Below, piece after piece: positions 15,607 through 23,968 of a DNA stretch of 64,000 nt. Below the pieces are notes generated by a model that saw only the letters and a list, made by a program, of their open reading frames with translations, had not been told where the DNA came from and ran no database searches. The stretch is from the NCBI RefSeq assembly GCF_033542235.1, contig NZ_JAWRCU010000001.1, positions 620,001-684,000 on the forward strand, read 5' to 3'. A program made the translations under genes and the position numbers. The number at the start of each line of letters is the position of its first letter. Position 1 is the stretch's first letter. The DNA comes from JAWRCU01 sp033542235 (GTDB lineage: Bacteria; Pseudomonadota; Alphaproteobacteria; Rhizobiales; Rhizobiaceae).

Positions 15607-17022
15607 TTACACTTTACCCGGCAAAATCTTCCCTGGATTCATGATGTTCAGCGGGTCGAGCGCCTGCTTGATCATGCGCATGAAGTCGACGCCGGCGCCC
15701 ATCTCCTCCTCGATGAAGGCGATTTTGCCCTGGCCTATGCCGTGCTCGCCCGTGCAGGTGCCGTCAAACGCGATCGCCCGCCTGTTGAGCCGCGCCACGA
15801 ACGCCTCCGTCGCCTCGATATCCCCAGGGTTGCCAGGCTCCATCAATACCAGCACATGGAAGTTCCCGTCGCCGACATGGCCGACGATCGGTGCGATGAG
15901 ACCGTGCTCGGAGATGTCGGCCTCGGTCTCGGCGATGCATTCGGCAAGCCGCGAGATTGGCACGCACACATCGGTCGAAAGCCCGGTCATGCCAGGCTTC
16001 AGCGACATCGACGCGAAATAGGCGTCGTGCCGCGCTTTCCAGAGCTTCGCGCGCTCCTCGGCCGCGGTCGCCGAAATGAACGGCCCGCCGCCATATTCGG
16101 CGACGATCTCGCCAAACACCGCCGCCTGCTCGGCGACGCCCGCTTCCGAACCATGAAACTCGACGAACAGGCAGGGCGTCTCGGGATAATCGAGCTTCGA
16201 ATAGGCAATCATGGCTTTCATCTGCAGTTGGTTCGCAAGCTCAATGCGCGCGACCGGAATGCCCATCTGGATGGTCGCAATCACCGCCGAGCACGCGGCC
16301 TCCACGGACGGAAATGGGCACACGCCGCCGGCGATCGCCTGCGGGATGCCGTAGAGCTTCAGCGTGATCCCGGTGATGATGCCGAGTGTTCCCTCCGAGC
16401 CGATCAGGAGCCGCGTGAGGTCGTAACCGGCCGAGCTTTTCTTCGCCCGCTTGCCGGTCCTCACCACGCGCCCGTCGGCCATCACAGCCGTCAGCGACAG
16501 CACGTTCTCACGCATGGTCCCGTATCGCACGGCGTTGGTGCCGGAGGCGCGCGTCGCCGTCATGCCGCCCAGCGTGGCGTTTGCGCCGGGGTCGATGGGG
16601 AAGAACAGGCCGGTGTCGCGCAGGTAGCGGTTGAGCTCTTCGCGCGTCACGCCGGGCTCCACCGTGCAGTCGAGGTCGCCCGCATTCACTTCGAGGATGC
16701 GGTTCATGCGCGACGTGTCGAGCGAGATGCCGCCGCCGGGCGCATTCACATGGCCCTCGAGCGAGGTGCCGACGCCGAAGGCGATCACGGGCACGCGGTT
16801 CTCGGCACAGATCCGGACGATCTCCTGCACCTCCTCGGTGGATTCGGGCCACACCACGCCGTCTGGCGCCTGGGTGGGGATGTAGGAGGTCGTATGCGCA
16901 TGCTGGGAACGGATCGTCTCACCGGTCTGGAAGCGCTCGCCGAAGCGCTGCTTCAATATGCCGAGCACCGCGGCTATGCCGGCCTCATTGCGTTCCACGG
17001 CGGTGATTGTCGCGAGAGACAT
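15607..17022 (-). CDS. FAD-linked oxidase, D-lactate dehydrogenase / glycolate oxidase GlcD type
   Basis: A 471-residue flavoprotein. The FAD_binding_4 domain (about 40-190) includes VIAFGVGTSLEGHVNAPGGG, the diphosphate-binding loop, and GANATLGGMTATRASGTNAV. The C-terminal FAD-oxidase domain contains ENRVP-like and HVGDGNFHVLV segments and the final GTCTGEHGIGQGKIAFIEEE signature with metal-binding His. It oxidises a 2-hydroxy acid such as D-lactate or glycolate and passes electrons to cytochrome c or quinone. No GlcE/GlcF partners are adjacent, which favours a single-subunit D-lactate dehydrogenase (cytochrome). It is transcribed toward the ABC operon but separated from it by about 260 bp. 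Confidence 0.88.
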   Translation of the reverse strand: MSLATITAVERNEAGIAAVLGILKQRFGERFQTGETIRSQHAHTTSYIPTQAPDGVVWPESTEEVQEIVRICAENRVPVIAFGVGTSLEGHVNAPGGGISLDTSRMNRILEVNAGDLDCTVEPGVTREELNRYLRDTGLFFPIDPGANATLGGMTATRASGTNAVRYGTMRENVLSLTAVMADGRVVRTGKRAKKSSAGYDLTRLLIGSEGTLGIITGITLKLYGIPQAIAGGVCPFPSVEAACSAVIATIQMGIPVARIELANQLQMKAMIAYSKLDYPETPCLFVEFHGSEAGVAEQAAVFGEIVAEYGGGPFISATAAEERAKLWKARHDAYFASMSLKPGMTGLSTDVCVPISRLAECIAETEADISEHGLIAPIVGHVGDGNFHVLVLMEPGNPGDIEATEAFVARLNRRAIAFDGTCTGEHGIGQGKIAFIEEEMGAGVDFMRMIKQALDPLNIMNPGKILPGKV

Positions 17023-17153
17023 GTCTACCCCTGCTATCTCATAGTGCGAGCTGATCTAGGCCGTCTGCCGCACCGCTGTCCAATGACAAATATGGGCTTT
17101 GGTTGCGCAGTTGTCCGGGTTAGCTATTCAGGCTGGTGGGTGGGGGTGCCCTG

Positions 17154-17945
17154 ATGAATCGCAGAACTTTGATCGGATATTTAGTACTTGCCTTTTGCCT
17201 ATTGCCCGCATGGGCTGTGAAGTCCGCGACAACTCAAAGTCGAATATCGTGGACGGGCGCGATATTGTTTTTCGCTTTCATAGTAATTGTCGGCAGTTTG
17301 GTCAGGAACGCTACCTCACCAGAATCGCTGCCGGGACCAGATTTTCGCCGCTACCAACCCTTTTTTATGCTCGCTGTTGGATTGAGTTTTCTGGCAGCTG
17401 AACTCCTTGCTATTGCATTCACCTATGCCGAATCTGGTGTAGGGCTAGCGGGTCGAGCGGGAGTTGTAATTTCGCAAATAGGGTCGACACACATTCCAGT
17501 CGTTAGCAAATATGCGACAGCAATGGAGCCACCTCTTTCACCGACCTCACTGTTCAGAGTCCAATCAATTGTGACTGTTTTTATGATCGCTGGACTTTTA
17601 ACTTCAATAGCATACATTTTGCTCTATTGGAAAATGTCTGTTTCCGAGCGACTGCAACTATATCAATGGGGCCGCCAGAAGCGCCCTTCAAACGCCCTAG
17701 TGTTTGGAAGTTTTACTTTTGCGCTTCTGATGGCGCTTGCCGCCATCTTTGGTGGATCTGAATTTGGTGAGCCGACGCCCAAGTTTTGTCTGGTACAGGC
17801 TGTTTGCTATGCGCGCGGTGACGATCTTCTTGTCTTTGCAGCAGCTCTAGCAAAAGTAGTTGCGGTTTTTGGTTTTCCACTTGGTGCGTTTGCACTCTAT
17901 GATGCAAATAGGGTACTCCCAGACTCCAACTCTGCAAATCTGTAG
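17154..17945 (+). CDS. Orphan multi-pass membrane protein of low G+C
   Basis: A 263-residue protein not assigned to any family. It begins MNRRTLIGYLVLAFCLLPAW and has about six hydrophobic segments, including ISWTGAILFFAFIVIVGSLV, FFMLAVGLSFLAAELLAIAF, IVTVFMIAGLLTSIAYILLY and ALVFGSFTFALLMALAAIFG. Two Cys lie in CLVQAVCYARGDD near the C-terminus. Base composition is visibly poorer in G+C than all neighbours, with many A/T-ending codons, which suggests recent acquisition. The ATG at 17154 is preferred to a GTG at 17136. Nothing nearby indicates a function. Confidence 0.7.
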   Translation: MNRRTLIGYLVLAFCLLPAWAVKSATTQSRISWTGAILFFAFIVIVGSLVRNATSPESLPGPDFRRYQPFFMLAVGLSFLAAELLAIAFTYAESGVGLAGRAGVVISQIGSTHIPVVSKYATAMEPPLSPTSLFRVQSIVTVFMIAGLLTSIAYILLYWKMSVSERLQLYQWGRQKRPSNALVFGSFTFALLMALAAIFGGSEFGEPTPKFCLVQAVCYARGDDLLVFAAALAKVVAVFGFPLGAFALYDANRVLPDSNSANL

Positions 17946-17956
17946 TTGAGGTACTG

Positions 17957-18439
17957 ATGTCGATCCCTGCCCCGTTCACGTCCCGCGTCATGGAGATCGA
18001 GAAGGACTGGATCGACTATAACGGCCATCTCAACATGGCGTATTACAACGTGCTGTTCGATCGCGGCGCGGACGAAGGCTTCGAGTTGATGGGGATGGGG
18101 CCGAGCTACGCGAAGGAACGGCGGTTTACCTCCTACACGGCTGAAGTGCACATCTGCTACGTGCGCGAGCTCCATCTCGGCGACCGCGTGACCGCCTCGC
18201 TGCAGATCCTCGACAATGACGAGAAGCGCATCCGCTTCTTCCAGGAACTCAGGCATGTCGACGGCTGGCTCGCCGCTACTTCCGAGAATTTGATGCTGCA
18301 TGTCAACATGGCCGGTCCGAAGGTCGCGCCCTTCCCGCCCGACATCCAGGCCAAGGTCGACGCGATGCGCGCCGCCCACGCCGCGCTGCCGGTACCGGAG
18401 CGCGCGGGGCGCTCAATCGGGATCAAGAGAAAGAGCTAG
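17957..18439 (+). CDS. Acyl-CoA thioesterase (4HBT/hot-dog family)
   Basis: A 160-residue soluble protein of the 4-hydroxybenzoyl-CoA thioesterase type. The catalytic segment is KDWIDYNGHLNMAYYNVLFD, with the Asp and the N-G-H-x-N pattern of this branch. The strand-rich remainder includes EVHICYVRELHLGDRVTA. It hydrolyses an acyl-CoA or betaine-type thioester; close relatives sit in carnitine and betaine catabolism, but no such genes are adjacent. Its end overlaps the convergent cupin gene by 17 bases. Confidence 0.85.
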   Translation: MSIPAPFTSRVMEIEKDWIDYNGHLNMAYYNVLFDRGADEGFELMGMGPSYAKERRFTSYTAEVHICYVRELHLGDRVTASLQILDNDEKRIRFFQELRHVDGWLAATSENLMLHVNMAGPKVAPFPPDIQAKVDAMRAAHAALPVPERAGRSIGIKRKS

Positions 18440-18947
18440 CTTCGCGCCAGATCTCCACCACCCCATCAGGCGTTCCGCTGATCGGATCTGTTTCGGGCAA
18501 AGCCAGTGCCGCGATCTCGCGGGCGATCCTGTCGTCCTGCATCTCGCCGGGCCTGACGATGTTGCCTTGCTGGCCGGGCGGGTAGCCGCCCGCCATCTGG
18601 AAATCGCTTGAGGCATCGAACTTCCGGTGGCCGACGCCGGCCGGGATCACACAGACGTCGCCGATCACGACATCGATCTTGATGCCCTGGTCGCCGCCGA
18701 AGCCGATCCGTGCGCTGCCGGACACGCAGGCGAGCACCTCGTGCCCACGCGTGTGGAAATGCCAGAACGGGTAGACCGTGTAGACCCAGGTGCCCTGCCA
18801 GCCGTTCTTGCGGTAAAGCGCCGTCGCCGCACTGCCGCTGCGCGTGCTGCCGGGCAGCCTGCCTCGCCAGAATACCAGCGGCAATTCGCTGTTCGGAACG
18901 CCGCCGTCGGGCTCGAAAACCTGAAGCATGACATCGTTGCCGGCCAT
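18423..18947 (-). CDS. Cupin-domain protein
   Basis: A 174-residue single-cupin protein. Motif 1 is WHFHTRGHEVLACVSG (metal-ligand His pair and Glu) and motif 2 includes VCVIPAGVGHRKF. A metal-dependent enzyme or sugar-binding role is possible, but no specific activity can be assigned. The ATG at 18945-18947 is chosen because GGAAGAGC precedes it; the frame upstream has no ribosome-binding site. It converges on the thioesterase gene with overlapping 3' ends. Confidence 0.82.
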   Translation of the reverse strand: MAGNDVMLQVFEPDGGVPNSELPLVFWRGRLPGSTRSGSAATALYRKNGWQGTWVYTVYPFWHFHTRGHEVLACVSGSARIGFGGDQGIKIDVVIGDVCVIPAGVGHRKFDASSDFQMAGGYPPGQQGNIVRPGEMQDDRIAREIAALALPETDPISGTPDGVVEIWREASSFS

Positions 18948-18994
18948 CGCTCTTCCTCCGCAAACAACGGAAGATTGGGCGGGCGACCGCAGAG

Positions 18995-19471
18995 TCAATC
19001 CGACCCATTCCCCGGCAATGGCAGCCGTGACGGCACCGGCGACGACTGGACGATAGCGGTATTGGTCATCGCATACGGGATGATGCGATCGATCACCCGC
19101 TCCAGGTCAGCCACCGAGCGGACCTGAACGCGGGCGATGAAGCAGTCCTCGCCGGTGACGCGGTCGCAGGTCGCGACCTCGGGGATATCCCTCAGGATCT
19201 CTACGACCCGGCCGAGCTCTCCGGGCACCGGCCGAACCCGAAGCCAGGCCCCGAGCGGCAGGCCGAGCGCCGCCGGATTGATCGTCGCGGAATAGCCTTG
19301 GATCGTGCCGTTCTCCTCGAGCCGCCTCATACGCTCTGCCACGCTCGGCGCCGACATCTTCACCTTGCGCGCAATCTCGGCAACGCTGGTTCGCGCATCC
19401 TCGAGGAGTGTACGGACGATGCGCAGATCGACCGCGTCAAGCTGATCGTTTTCGATTGGAAGCCGCTTCAT
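18995..19471 (-). CDS. Lrp/AsnC family transcriptional regulator
   Basis: A winged-helix regulator of about 158 residues. The AsnC-type helix-turn-helix reads LDAVDLRIVRTLLEDARTSV to MSAPSVAERMRRLEENGTI, followed by GYSATINPAALGLPLGAWL. The RAM ligand-binding domain contains IPEVATCDRVTGEDCFIARV. It is divergent from an EamA exporter, a pairing typical of Lrp proteins that sense the exported amino acid. The start is uncertain: ATGs at 19469-19471, 19496-19498 and 19517-19519 are all in frame, and the first gives the normal family N-terminus. Confidence 0.88.
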   Translation of the reverse strand: MKRLPIENDQLDAVDLRIVRTLLEDARTSVAEIARKVKMSAPSVAERMRRLEENGTIQGYSATINPAALGLPLGAWLRVRPVPGELGRVVEILRDIPEVATCDRVTGEDCFIARVQVRSVADLERVIDRIIPYAMTNTAIVQSSPVPSRLPLPGNGSD

Positions 19472-19560
19472 CGCGTTCCACCACACTTTCAAAGGCATAT
19501 CCCGCGATCCGCCTTCCATTACCCATGTAACGCCAGGCGACCGGCTGCGATCATTGTCCC

Positions 19561-20451
19561 ATGGAAGCTCAATCGCAAGCGAAACCTGAAACTTCCGGCA
19601 TCGCGAATCTCGTGCCGCCGCCTGCCTGGTTCGGGGTGAGTGCCATCTTCCACTATCTCGGCCCGGCATTCGCCGTGCTGCTCTTCGACCATATCGGGGT
19701 GCTGGGTGTCGCCTGGTTGCGCATCACCTCGGCCGCGCTTGTTTTCGTGCCGCTCACCAGGCCGTGGCGCACCATTCTCCTCGCGAATTCCAGCCAGCGT
19801 GCGCTGCTGATCGCTTTCGCCGCCTGTCTCGCGCTGATGAACTGCTCGTTCTATCTGGCGCTTGACCGGCTGCCGATATCCCTGGTCGCGGCGATCGAGT
19901 TTGTCGGCACGATCGGTGTCGCGCTCTACGGCCTGCGCAGCGGTCGCAACTTGCTCGCGCTGGTCATTGCAGTCGGCGGCGCTTTGATCCTGATCGACAT
20001 CAGATGGGGCAGCGATCCGGCGGGCCTGTTCTGGGCCTTCCTCAACGGAGCGCTGTTCGTCGGCTACATCGTGCTCGGACATCGGCTCGCCGCTACCGGC
20101 GCCTCGAATGGCGTCGCCAATCTCGGGGCCGCCATGGCGGTCGCCTCTGTGCTCGCCCTGCCGGTCGGCTTCAGCGAGGCAATCACCGCCTTCCCGTCGC
20201 CGGCCTTGCTCGCGGCAGCCTTCGGCGTCGGCATCTGCTCGTCGGTGATCCCCTATATCTGCGACCAGCTCGCAATGTCGCGGCTGCCGCGTGCAAGCTT
20301 CGCGCTTCTACTCTCTCTGCTACCGGCCACCGCCACCATCATTGGCGCAATCGTGCTGGCGCAGATACCCAGCCTGCGCGACCTGTTCGGCATCGCCCTG
20401 GTCATAGCCGGCGTCGCTATCCACAAGCCTCTGCCGGAGCATAATGAATGA
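19561..20451 (+). CDS. EamA/DMT-superfamily exporter (RhtA-like)
   Basis: A 296-residue inner-membrane protein with ten hydrophobic helices arranged as two EamA repeats. Segments such as IFHYLGPAFAVLLFDHIGVL, LPISLVAAIEFVGTIGVALY and the C-terminal LPATATIIGAIVLAQIPSL match the RhtA threonine/homoserine exporter branch. It probably exports amino acids or similar metabolites, under control of the divergent Lrp regulator about 90 bp away. Its stop lies 3 bp from the convergent HepT gene. Confidence 0.87.
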   Translation: MEAQSQAKPETSGIANLVPPPAWFGVSAIFHYLGPAFAVLLFDHIGVLGVAWLRITSAALVFVPLTRPWRTILLANSSQRALLIAFAACLALMNCSFYLALDRLPISLVAAIEFVGTIGVALYGLRSGRNLLALVIAVGGALILIDIRWGSDPAGLFWAFLNGALFVGYIVLGHRLAATGASNGVANLGAAMAVASVLALPVGFSEAITAFPSPALLAAAFGVGICSSVIPYICDQLAMSRLPRASFALLLSLLPATATIIGAIVLAQIPSLRDLFGIALVIAGVAIHKPLPEHNE

Positions 20452-20454
20452 GCC

Positions 20455-20793
20455 TTAAGTAGACTGTTCCTGCGCGACCGCGTGCTCTAAGGCGTCCAAC
20501 TGCTCGCGCACTGTGATCCAGAGAATCCGCGCCAACACGTCCTCATAGTCGTGGCGGTAAATATTGCCGGCACCGGCGATCTGCGCCCATGGTACATTCG
20601 GGTGGCGCGCTTTCAGGTCGCTCGGAAGCCGACGGGAGGCTTCCGAGATGATCTCGAGGCAACGCGTCACCGCATACAGTGTGCGTTCGTCCTCAGCGAA
20701 AGCCTCGAAGCTCATGCCCTCCACAAACCGATGTGCCAGCCTGACGTTATAGGCGATCGCCGCCAGGACTCTGCGCGTGTCTCTAGAAGGCAT
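20455..20793 (-). CDS. hepT: HepT-like toxin (DUF86)
   Basis: A 112-residue all-helical protein of the DUF86/HepT family. In the MntA-HepT system the HepT ribonuclease toxin is silenced by adenylylation from MntA. The family motif is R-X4-6-H-X-Y. Here the segment reads AGAGNIYRHDYEDVL, so the H-x-Y part is kept but the usual upstream Arg is Gly. The gene overlaps the nucleotidyltransferase gene by 11 bases in the standard antitoxin-toxin order. Family membership is clear. Whether this variant is an active ribonuclease is open. Confidence 0.87.
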   Translation of the reverse strand: MPSRDTRRVLAAIAYNVRLAHRFVEGMSFEAFAEDERTLYAVTRCLEIISEASRRLPSDLKARHPNVPWAQIAGAGNIYRHDYEDVLARILWITVREQLDALEHAVAQEQST

Positions 20794-21079
20794 ACACTGC
20801 GTCTGTCAGCGCCAATGGCTTAACATAGGGCTTCAGCCCCTCGCGATTGACGACATCCACTGGCCCGTCGAACAAGCCTTCAATGTAATCCTTGAGGCTC
20901 ACATATTCGTACATGCCCAGGTGAGCTTCGGGATCCAGATCGATCATGATGTCGATATCACTGCACGGTCCGGCATCACCTCGTGCAGCCGAGCCAAATA
21001 GGGCAACGTGCTTCACACCCTGCCGCTGCAACTCGGCCTGATGCCTCTTCAAAGTGGCGATGATGCTCTGGCGGTCCAT
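20783..21079 (-). CDS. mntA: MntA-like nucleotidyltransferase antitoxin
   Basis: A 98-residue minimal nucleotidyltransferase. It contains LFGSAARGDAGPCSDIDIMI, the GS-x10-D-x-D motif with both catalytic Asp. A third acidic position near GPVDVVNREGL completes the site. In MntA-HepT pairs it transfers AMP to the toxin. The start is the ATG at 21077-21079 (MDRQSIIATLKRHQ). The first gene of the pair, it overlaps hepT. Confidence 0.9.
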   Translation of the reverse strand: MDRQSIIATLKRHQAELQRQGVKHVALFGSAARGDAGPCSDIDIMIDLDPEAHLGMYEYVSLKDYIEGLFDGPVDVVNREGLKPYVKPLALTDAVYAF

Positions 21080-21232
21080 GGGCAAAACATATAACGCCCT
21101 CCACCTCCGTGCCAGTGCAATGTCTGGCAAGCAGACCAAGCCAGTTCCTCCCGCAGAACTGGCCTGGCCGAACCATTGTTTAGTTTTTGCTGATAATCCA
21201 TACTGCAACCGAGGGGGGGGTGGAAACCTTGC

Positions 21233-22117
21233 GTGGACACTAGCGAGATCGATGCCGTCCGCAGCCTGCTCAGCGCCAAGCCGAGGCCGGTCGGCTGGGC
21301 GGCGCGGCGTGCGCGTCTGGACGAAGTCGGGTCGGTCTGGCCTGTCGCCGAGGATATTCAGCTCGACGAGGCGGAGTTCGGCGCCATCAAGGGCGAATGG
21401 TCGATCGCGCCCGGCAGCGGCGCATCCCGCGTCCTGATGTTCTTTCACGGCGGCGGCTACTGCTCGGGTTCGATCCTCAGCCATCGCAGGATGGTGACCG
21501 AGGCCGGCCGGGCCGGAGCCATGCGGACCTTTGCGGTAGGTTACCGGCTCGCGCCAGAGCACCCTTTTCCTGCCGCGCTGGACGATGCCTTTGCGGCATG
21601 GCGCTTCGTCAGGGATCAGGGTTATCCGGCCGGCAACATCGCTGTCGGCGGCGACAGTGCCGGCGGCGGGCTGACGATTGCCCTGCTGAACCGGCTGCGC
21701 GAGGCCGGCGAGGAGCTTGCCGCCTGCGTCTGGCTTGTGTCCCCCTGGACAGACCTCACCATGTCCGGCGCCACGATCGCGACCAAAAGCGATGTCGATC
21801 CGCTCATCCACAAGGAATATCTCGAAGAACTGGCCCGCGCCTATGTGCCGGCCGCAATGGACCGCAAGGACCCGCGCTTCTCCGTGCTTTACGGGGATCT
21901 AAGAGATCTTCCGCCGATCCTCATTCAGGTCGGTTCGAACGAGACGCTCCTCGACGATTCGGTGCGTTTCGCATCTGCTGCCGGTGCGGCAGAGGTTGAG
22001 GTGACGCTCGAAATTTGGCCTCACATGATCCACGCTTGGCAAATTTGGAACGCGCATCTCGAGCCTGGCCGCCAAGCCTTGGCCCGCGCCGGTGAATTCA
22101 TGCATCGCCATATGTGA
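21233..22117 (+). CDS. Alpha/beta hydrolase (hormone-sensitive-lipase family esterase)
   Basis: A 294-residue esterase. The oxyanion-hole motif is MFFHGGGYCSGS, the nucleophile elbow VGGDSAGGGLTIALL, the acid near VGSNETLLDDS and the catalytic His in WPHMIHAWQIW, the complete HSL/Abhydrolase_3 set. It should hydrolyse short-chain esters; the natural substrate is unknown. The start is GTG at 21233 behind a G-rich purine tract. Single gene. Confidence 0.88.
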   Translation: MDTSEIDAVRSLLSAKPRPVGWAARRARLDEVGSVWPVAEDIQLDEAEFGAIKGEWSIAPGSGASRVLMFFHGGGYCSGSILSHRRMVTEAGRAGAMRTFAVGYRLAPEHPFPAALDDAFAAWRFVRDQGYPAGNIAVGGDSAGGGLTIALLNRLREAGEELAACVWLVSPWTDLTMSGATIATKSDVDPLIHKEYLEELARAYVPAAMDRKDPRFSVLYGDLRDLPPILIQVGSNETLLDDSVRFASAAGAAEVEVTLEIWPHMIHAWQIWNAHLEPGRQALARAGEFMHRHM

Positions 22118-22216
22118 CGACCCGCCGATGACACTGGGCAATCCTGGTGAGTGACGCTGACGCACCCCCGGATTCTTGTGCCGGTCCATCTTCCCATTTG
22201 ACGAACACATATCTCG

Positions 22217-22242
22217 CTGGCTATACGTCGATCAATAGCCAG
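22217..22242. promoter_or_regulatory. Inverted repeat upstream of the ArsR gene (candidate operator)
   Basis: CTGGCTAT (22217-22224) and ATAGCCAG (22235-22242) are perfect eight-base arms with a ten-base spacer, ending 17 bases before the ArsR start. This is the expected place for an autoregulatory ArsR dimer site. Confidence 0.5.
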
Positions 22243-22259
22243 AGAGTTATGGATCCTCG

Positions 22260-22583
22260 ATGCCGACCGCTCATGATGCGCTCTTCAGAACGCTTGCCGA
22301 CCCGACTCGGCGGGCCATCTTCGAGCGATTGTGCCGTGAAGGAGAGCAGACCGTCGGGGCTCTGACGGCTCAGGCCGGGATCTCGCAACCTGCTGTGTCG
22401 AAGCATCTCGGCGTTCTGAAGCGGGCCGGGCTCGTGCACGACCGCCATGAAGGGCGACAGACGCATTATAGCGCGGAGCTCGGCGCTCTGGCTCCGCTGA
22501 TCGACTGGACAAGTCAGATGACCGGATTCTGGCAGAGCCGGTTCGACAAACTCGAAGATCTGCTCAAAAGGATGGACCAATGA
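22260..22583 (+). CDS. ArsR-family transcriptional regulator
   Basis: A 107-residue winged-helix protein. HTH core: LADPTRRAIFERLCREGEQT, then SQPAVSKHLGVLKRAGLV and the wing HYSAELGALAPLID. There are no clustered Cys for metal binding, so it belongs to the non-metal ArsR group commonly coupled to SRPBCC (AHSA1) proteins. It overlaps the SRPBCC gene by four bases. Confidence 0.9.
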   Translation: MPTAHDALFRTLADPTRRAIFERLCREGEQTVGALTAQAGISQPAVSKHLGVLKRAGLVHDRHEGRQTHYSAELGALAPLIDWTSQMTGFWQSRFDKLEDLLKRMDQ

Positions 22584-23011
22584 TCCAACCCGCAACTGAG
22601 TCACGTTCCGTCATCGTCGAGCGGGAGATAGCGTTTCCGCCGGAAAAGATCTGGCGCGCACTCACGCAGCCCCACCTGATCGAGGAATGGCTCATGAAGA
22701 GCGACTTCAAGCCGGTCATTGGGCACCGTTTCAATCTGCGCGGAGAATGGGGTGGGGTGCTCGATTGCGAAGTCCTCGCCATCGAGCCGGAAAAGACTCT
22801 CTCTTATACGTGGAATTTTGCGCACGACGACGACGCCTTCGATTTGAGAAGTGTGGTGACCTTCACGCTCACCCCGACAAGCAAGGGGACTCATTTGCGC
22901 ATGGAGCAGGTCGGCTTCCGGCCCGATCAGAAGCAGGCCTATGGGGGCGCCAGAGTTGGCTGGCAGCAGTTCCTCGAGAACCTGGAGCAGCTTGTGGCCC
23001 GGATCGATTGA
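22580..23011 (+). CDS. SRPBCC domain protein (AHSA1-like)
   Basis: A 143-residue START-like fold protein of the AHSA1 type. It begins with the strand SVIVEREIAFPPEKIWRALT, then HLIEEWLMKSDF, and ends with the long helix GWQQFLENLEQLVARID. Such proteins have a ligand-binding cavity, and their genes commonly follow an ArsR repressor. The ligand is unknown. ATGA overlap with the ArsR gene indicates coupling. Confidence 0.88.
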   Translation: MIQPATESRSVIVEREIAFPPEKIWRALTQPHLIEEWLMKSDFKPVIGHRFNLRGEWGGVLDCEVLAIEPEKTLSYTWNFAHDDDAFDLRSVVTFTLTPTSKGTHLRMEQVGFRPDQKQAYGGARVGWQQFLENLEQLVARID

Positions 23012-23069
23012 AGCCTTTCGCCGATACCTCAACCCAATCCGATCAGATTCATCTTCGAAGGAGGCCACA

Positions 23070-23297
23070 TTGAACTGGAACAAATCGATTCGACAGATTC
23101 ACCGATGGCTGTCGATTGCCTTTACGGCGACTGTGGCCGCCAACTTCATCGCAATGGCGCTTGGCGAACCTCCTGCCTGGATCGTCTACGCGCCATTGCC
23201 TCCGCTCTTCCTGCTCCTGTTCACCGGCCTCTATATGTTCGTGCTGCCCCACGCCACGCGATGGCGCAGCGGGCGACGCGTCGTCGAGCAGGGGTGA
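23070..23297 (+). CDS. Small two-helix membrane protein
   Basis: A 75-residue protein starting at TTG 23070 behind GAAGGAGG. It reads MNWNKSIRQIHRWLSIAFTA, then two membrane helices (TATVAANFIAMAL and WIVYAPLPPLFLLLFTGLYM) and a basic tail. It is the third gene of the ArsR-SRPBCC unit, and the following DUF1801 gene begins within a few bases of its stop. The Arg/His-rich start followed by helices recalls PepSY-like membrane proteins, but no firm family is assigned. Confidence 0.72.
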   Translation: MNWNKSIRQIHRWLSIAFTATVAANFIAMALGEPPAWIVYAPLPPLFLLLFTGLYMFVLPHATRWRSGRRVVEQG

Positions 23298-23302
23298 GCG
23301 GA

Positions 23303-23782
23303 ATGGCCAGCGAGAGATCCCGGAAACCGACGAAACTCGCGGGAGGGCCGAGCAGGACGGCACCGAAGGCGCAGTCGGACGGGGTTGTCCTCCTCTCAGG
23401 CGGCAACCCTCAGATCGCAAAGGGTTATGGTGACGCGCCCGTGCAGGCCTATATCGCGGCAATGCCGGGCTGGAAAAGCGATGTCGGGCGCCGCATCGAC
23501 GAGCTCGTCATGCGCATCGTCCCCGGCGTGCAAAAGGCCGTCAAGTGGAACTCGCCCTTCTACGGCGTCGAGGACCAGGGCTGGTTCCTCAATTTTCACT
23601 GCTTCACGAAGTACGTCAAAGTGGCCTTCTTCCGCGGCGCCTCATTATGTCCTGTTCCTCCCGGCCAGTCCAAGCATAAGGAAGTGCGCTATCTCGACAT
23701 CCACGAGCAGGACCGGTTCGACGAGGCCCAGTTCGCGGCTTGGGTGAAGCAAGCCAGCCAACTGCCCGGCGAACGGATGTGA
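23303..23782 (+). CDS. DUF1801 (YdhG-like) protein
   Basis: A 159-residue soluble protein. The C-terminal two thirds carry the DUF1801 pattern: VQAYIAAMPGWKSDVGRRID, VPGVQKAVKWNSPFYG, GWFLNFHCFTKYVKVAFFRG and a final HEQDRFDEAQFAAWVKQAS. The N-terminal 35 residues are basic and low-complexity. Role unknown; the family is often found beside ArsR/SRPBCC pairs. The ATG at 23303 is preferred, but a GTG at 23294 overlapping the previous stop is possible. Confidence 0.85.
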   Translation: MASERSRKPTKLAGGPSRTAPKAQSDGVVLLSGGNPQIAKGYGDAPVQAYIAAMPGWKSDVGRRIDELVMRIVPGVQKAVKWNSPFYGVEDQGWFLNFHCFTKYVKVAFFRGASLCPVPPGQSKHKEVRYLDIHEQDRFDEAQFAAWVKQASQLPGERM

Positions 23783-23968
23783 TCAGCCGCTGTGAGCTGA
23801 GCTTGTGGCATGGCGTGGCCGATGCACCGAAAGTACGGCCAGGCTCAACATGCTGCGTTGGTGCGACACCGAGATATGATTGATGTGAGACGCAATAGCA
23901 CCGGATGCTCGCTTGCGGGCCTCACCTGACGGAAAAGCAAGGGCGATCATGAACGGGGCGACACAGCC

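Noticed and set aside
15565..17154. Long plus-strand frame antisense to the FAD oxidase
   Set aside because: Rich in His/Arg as expected for an antisense shadow; the minus strand encodes a complete flavoprotein.
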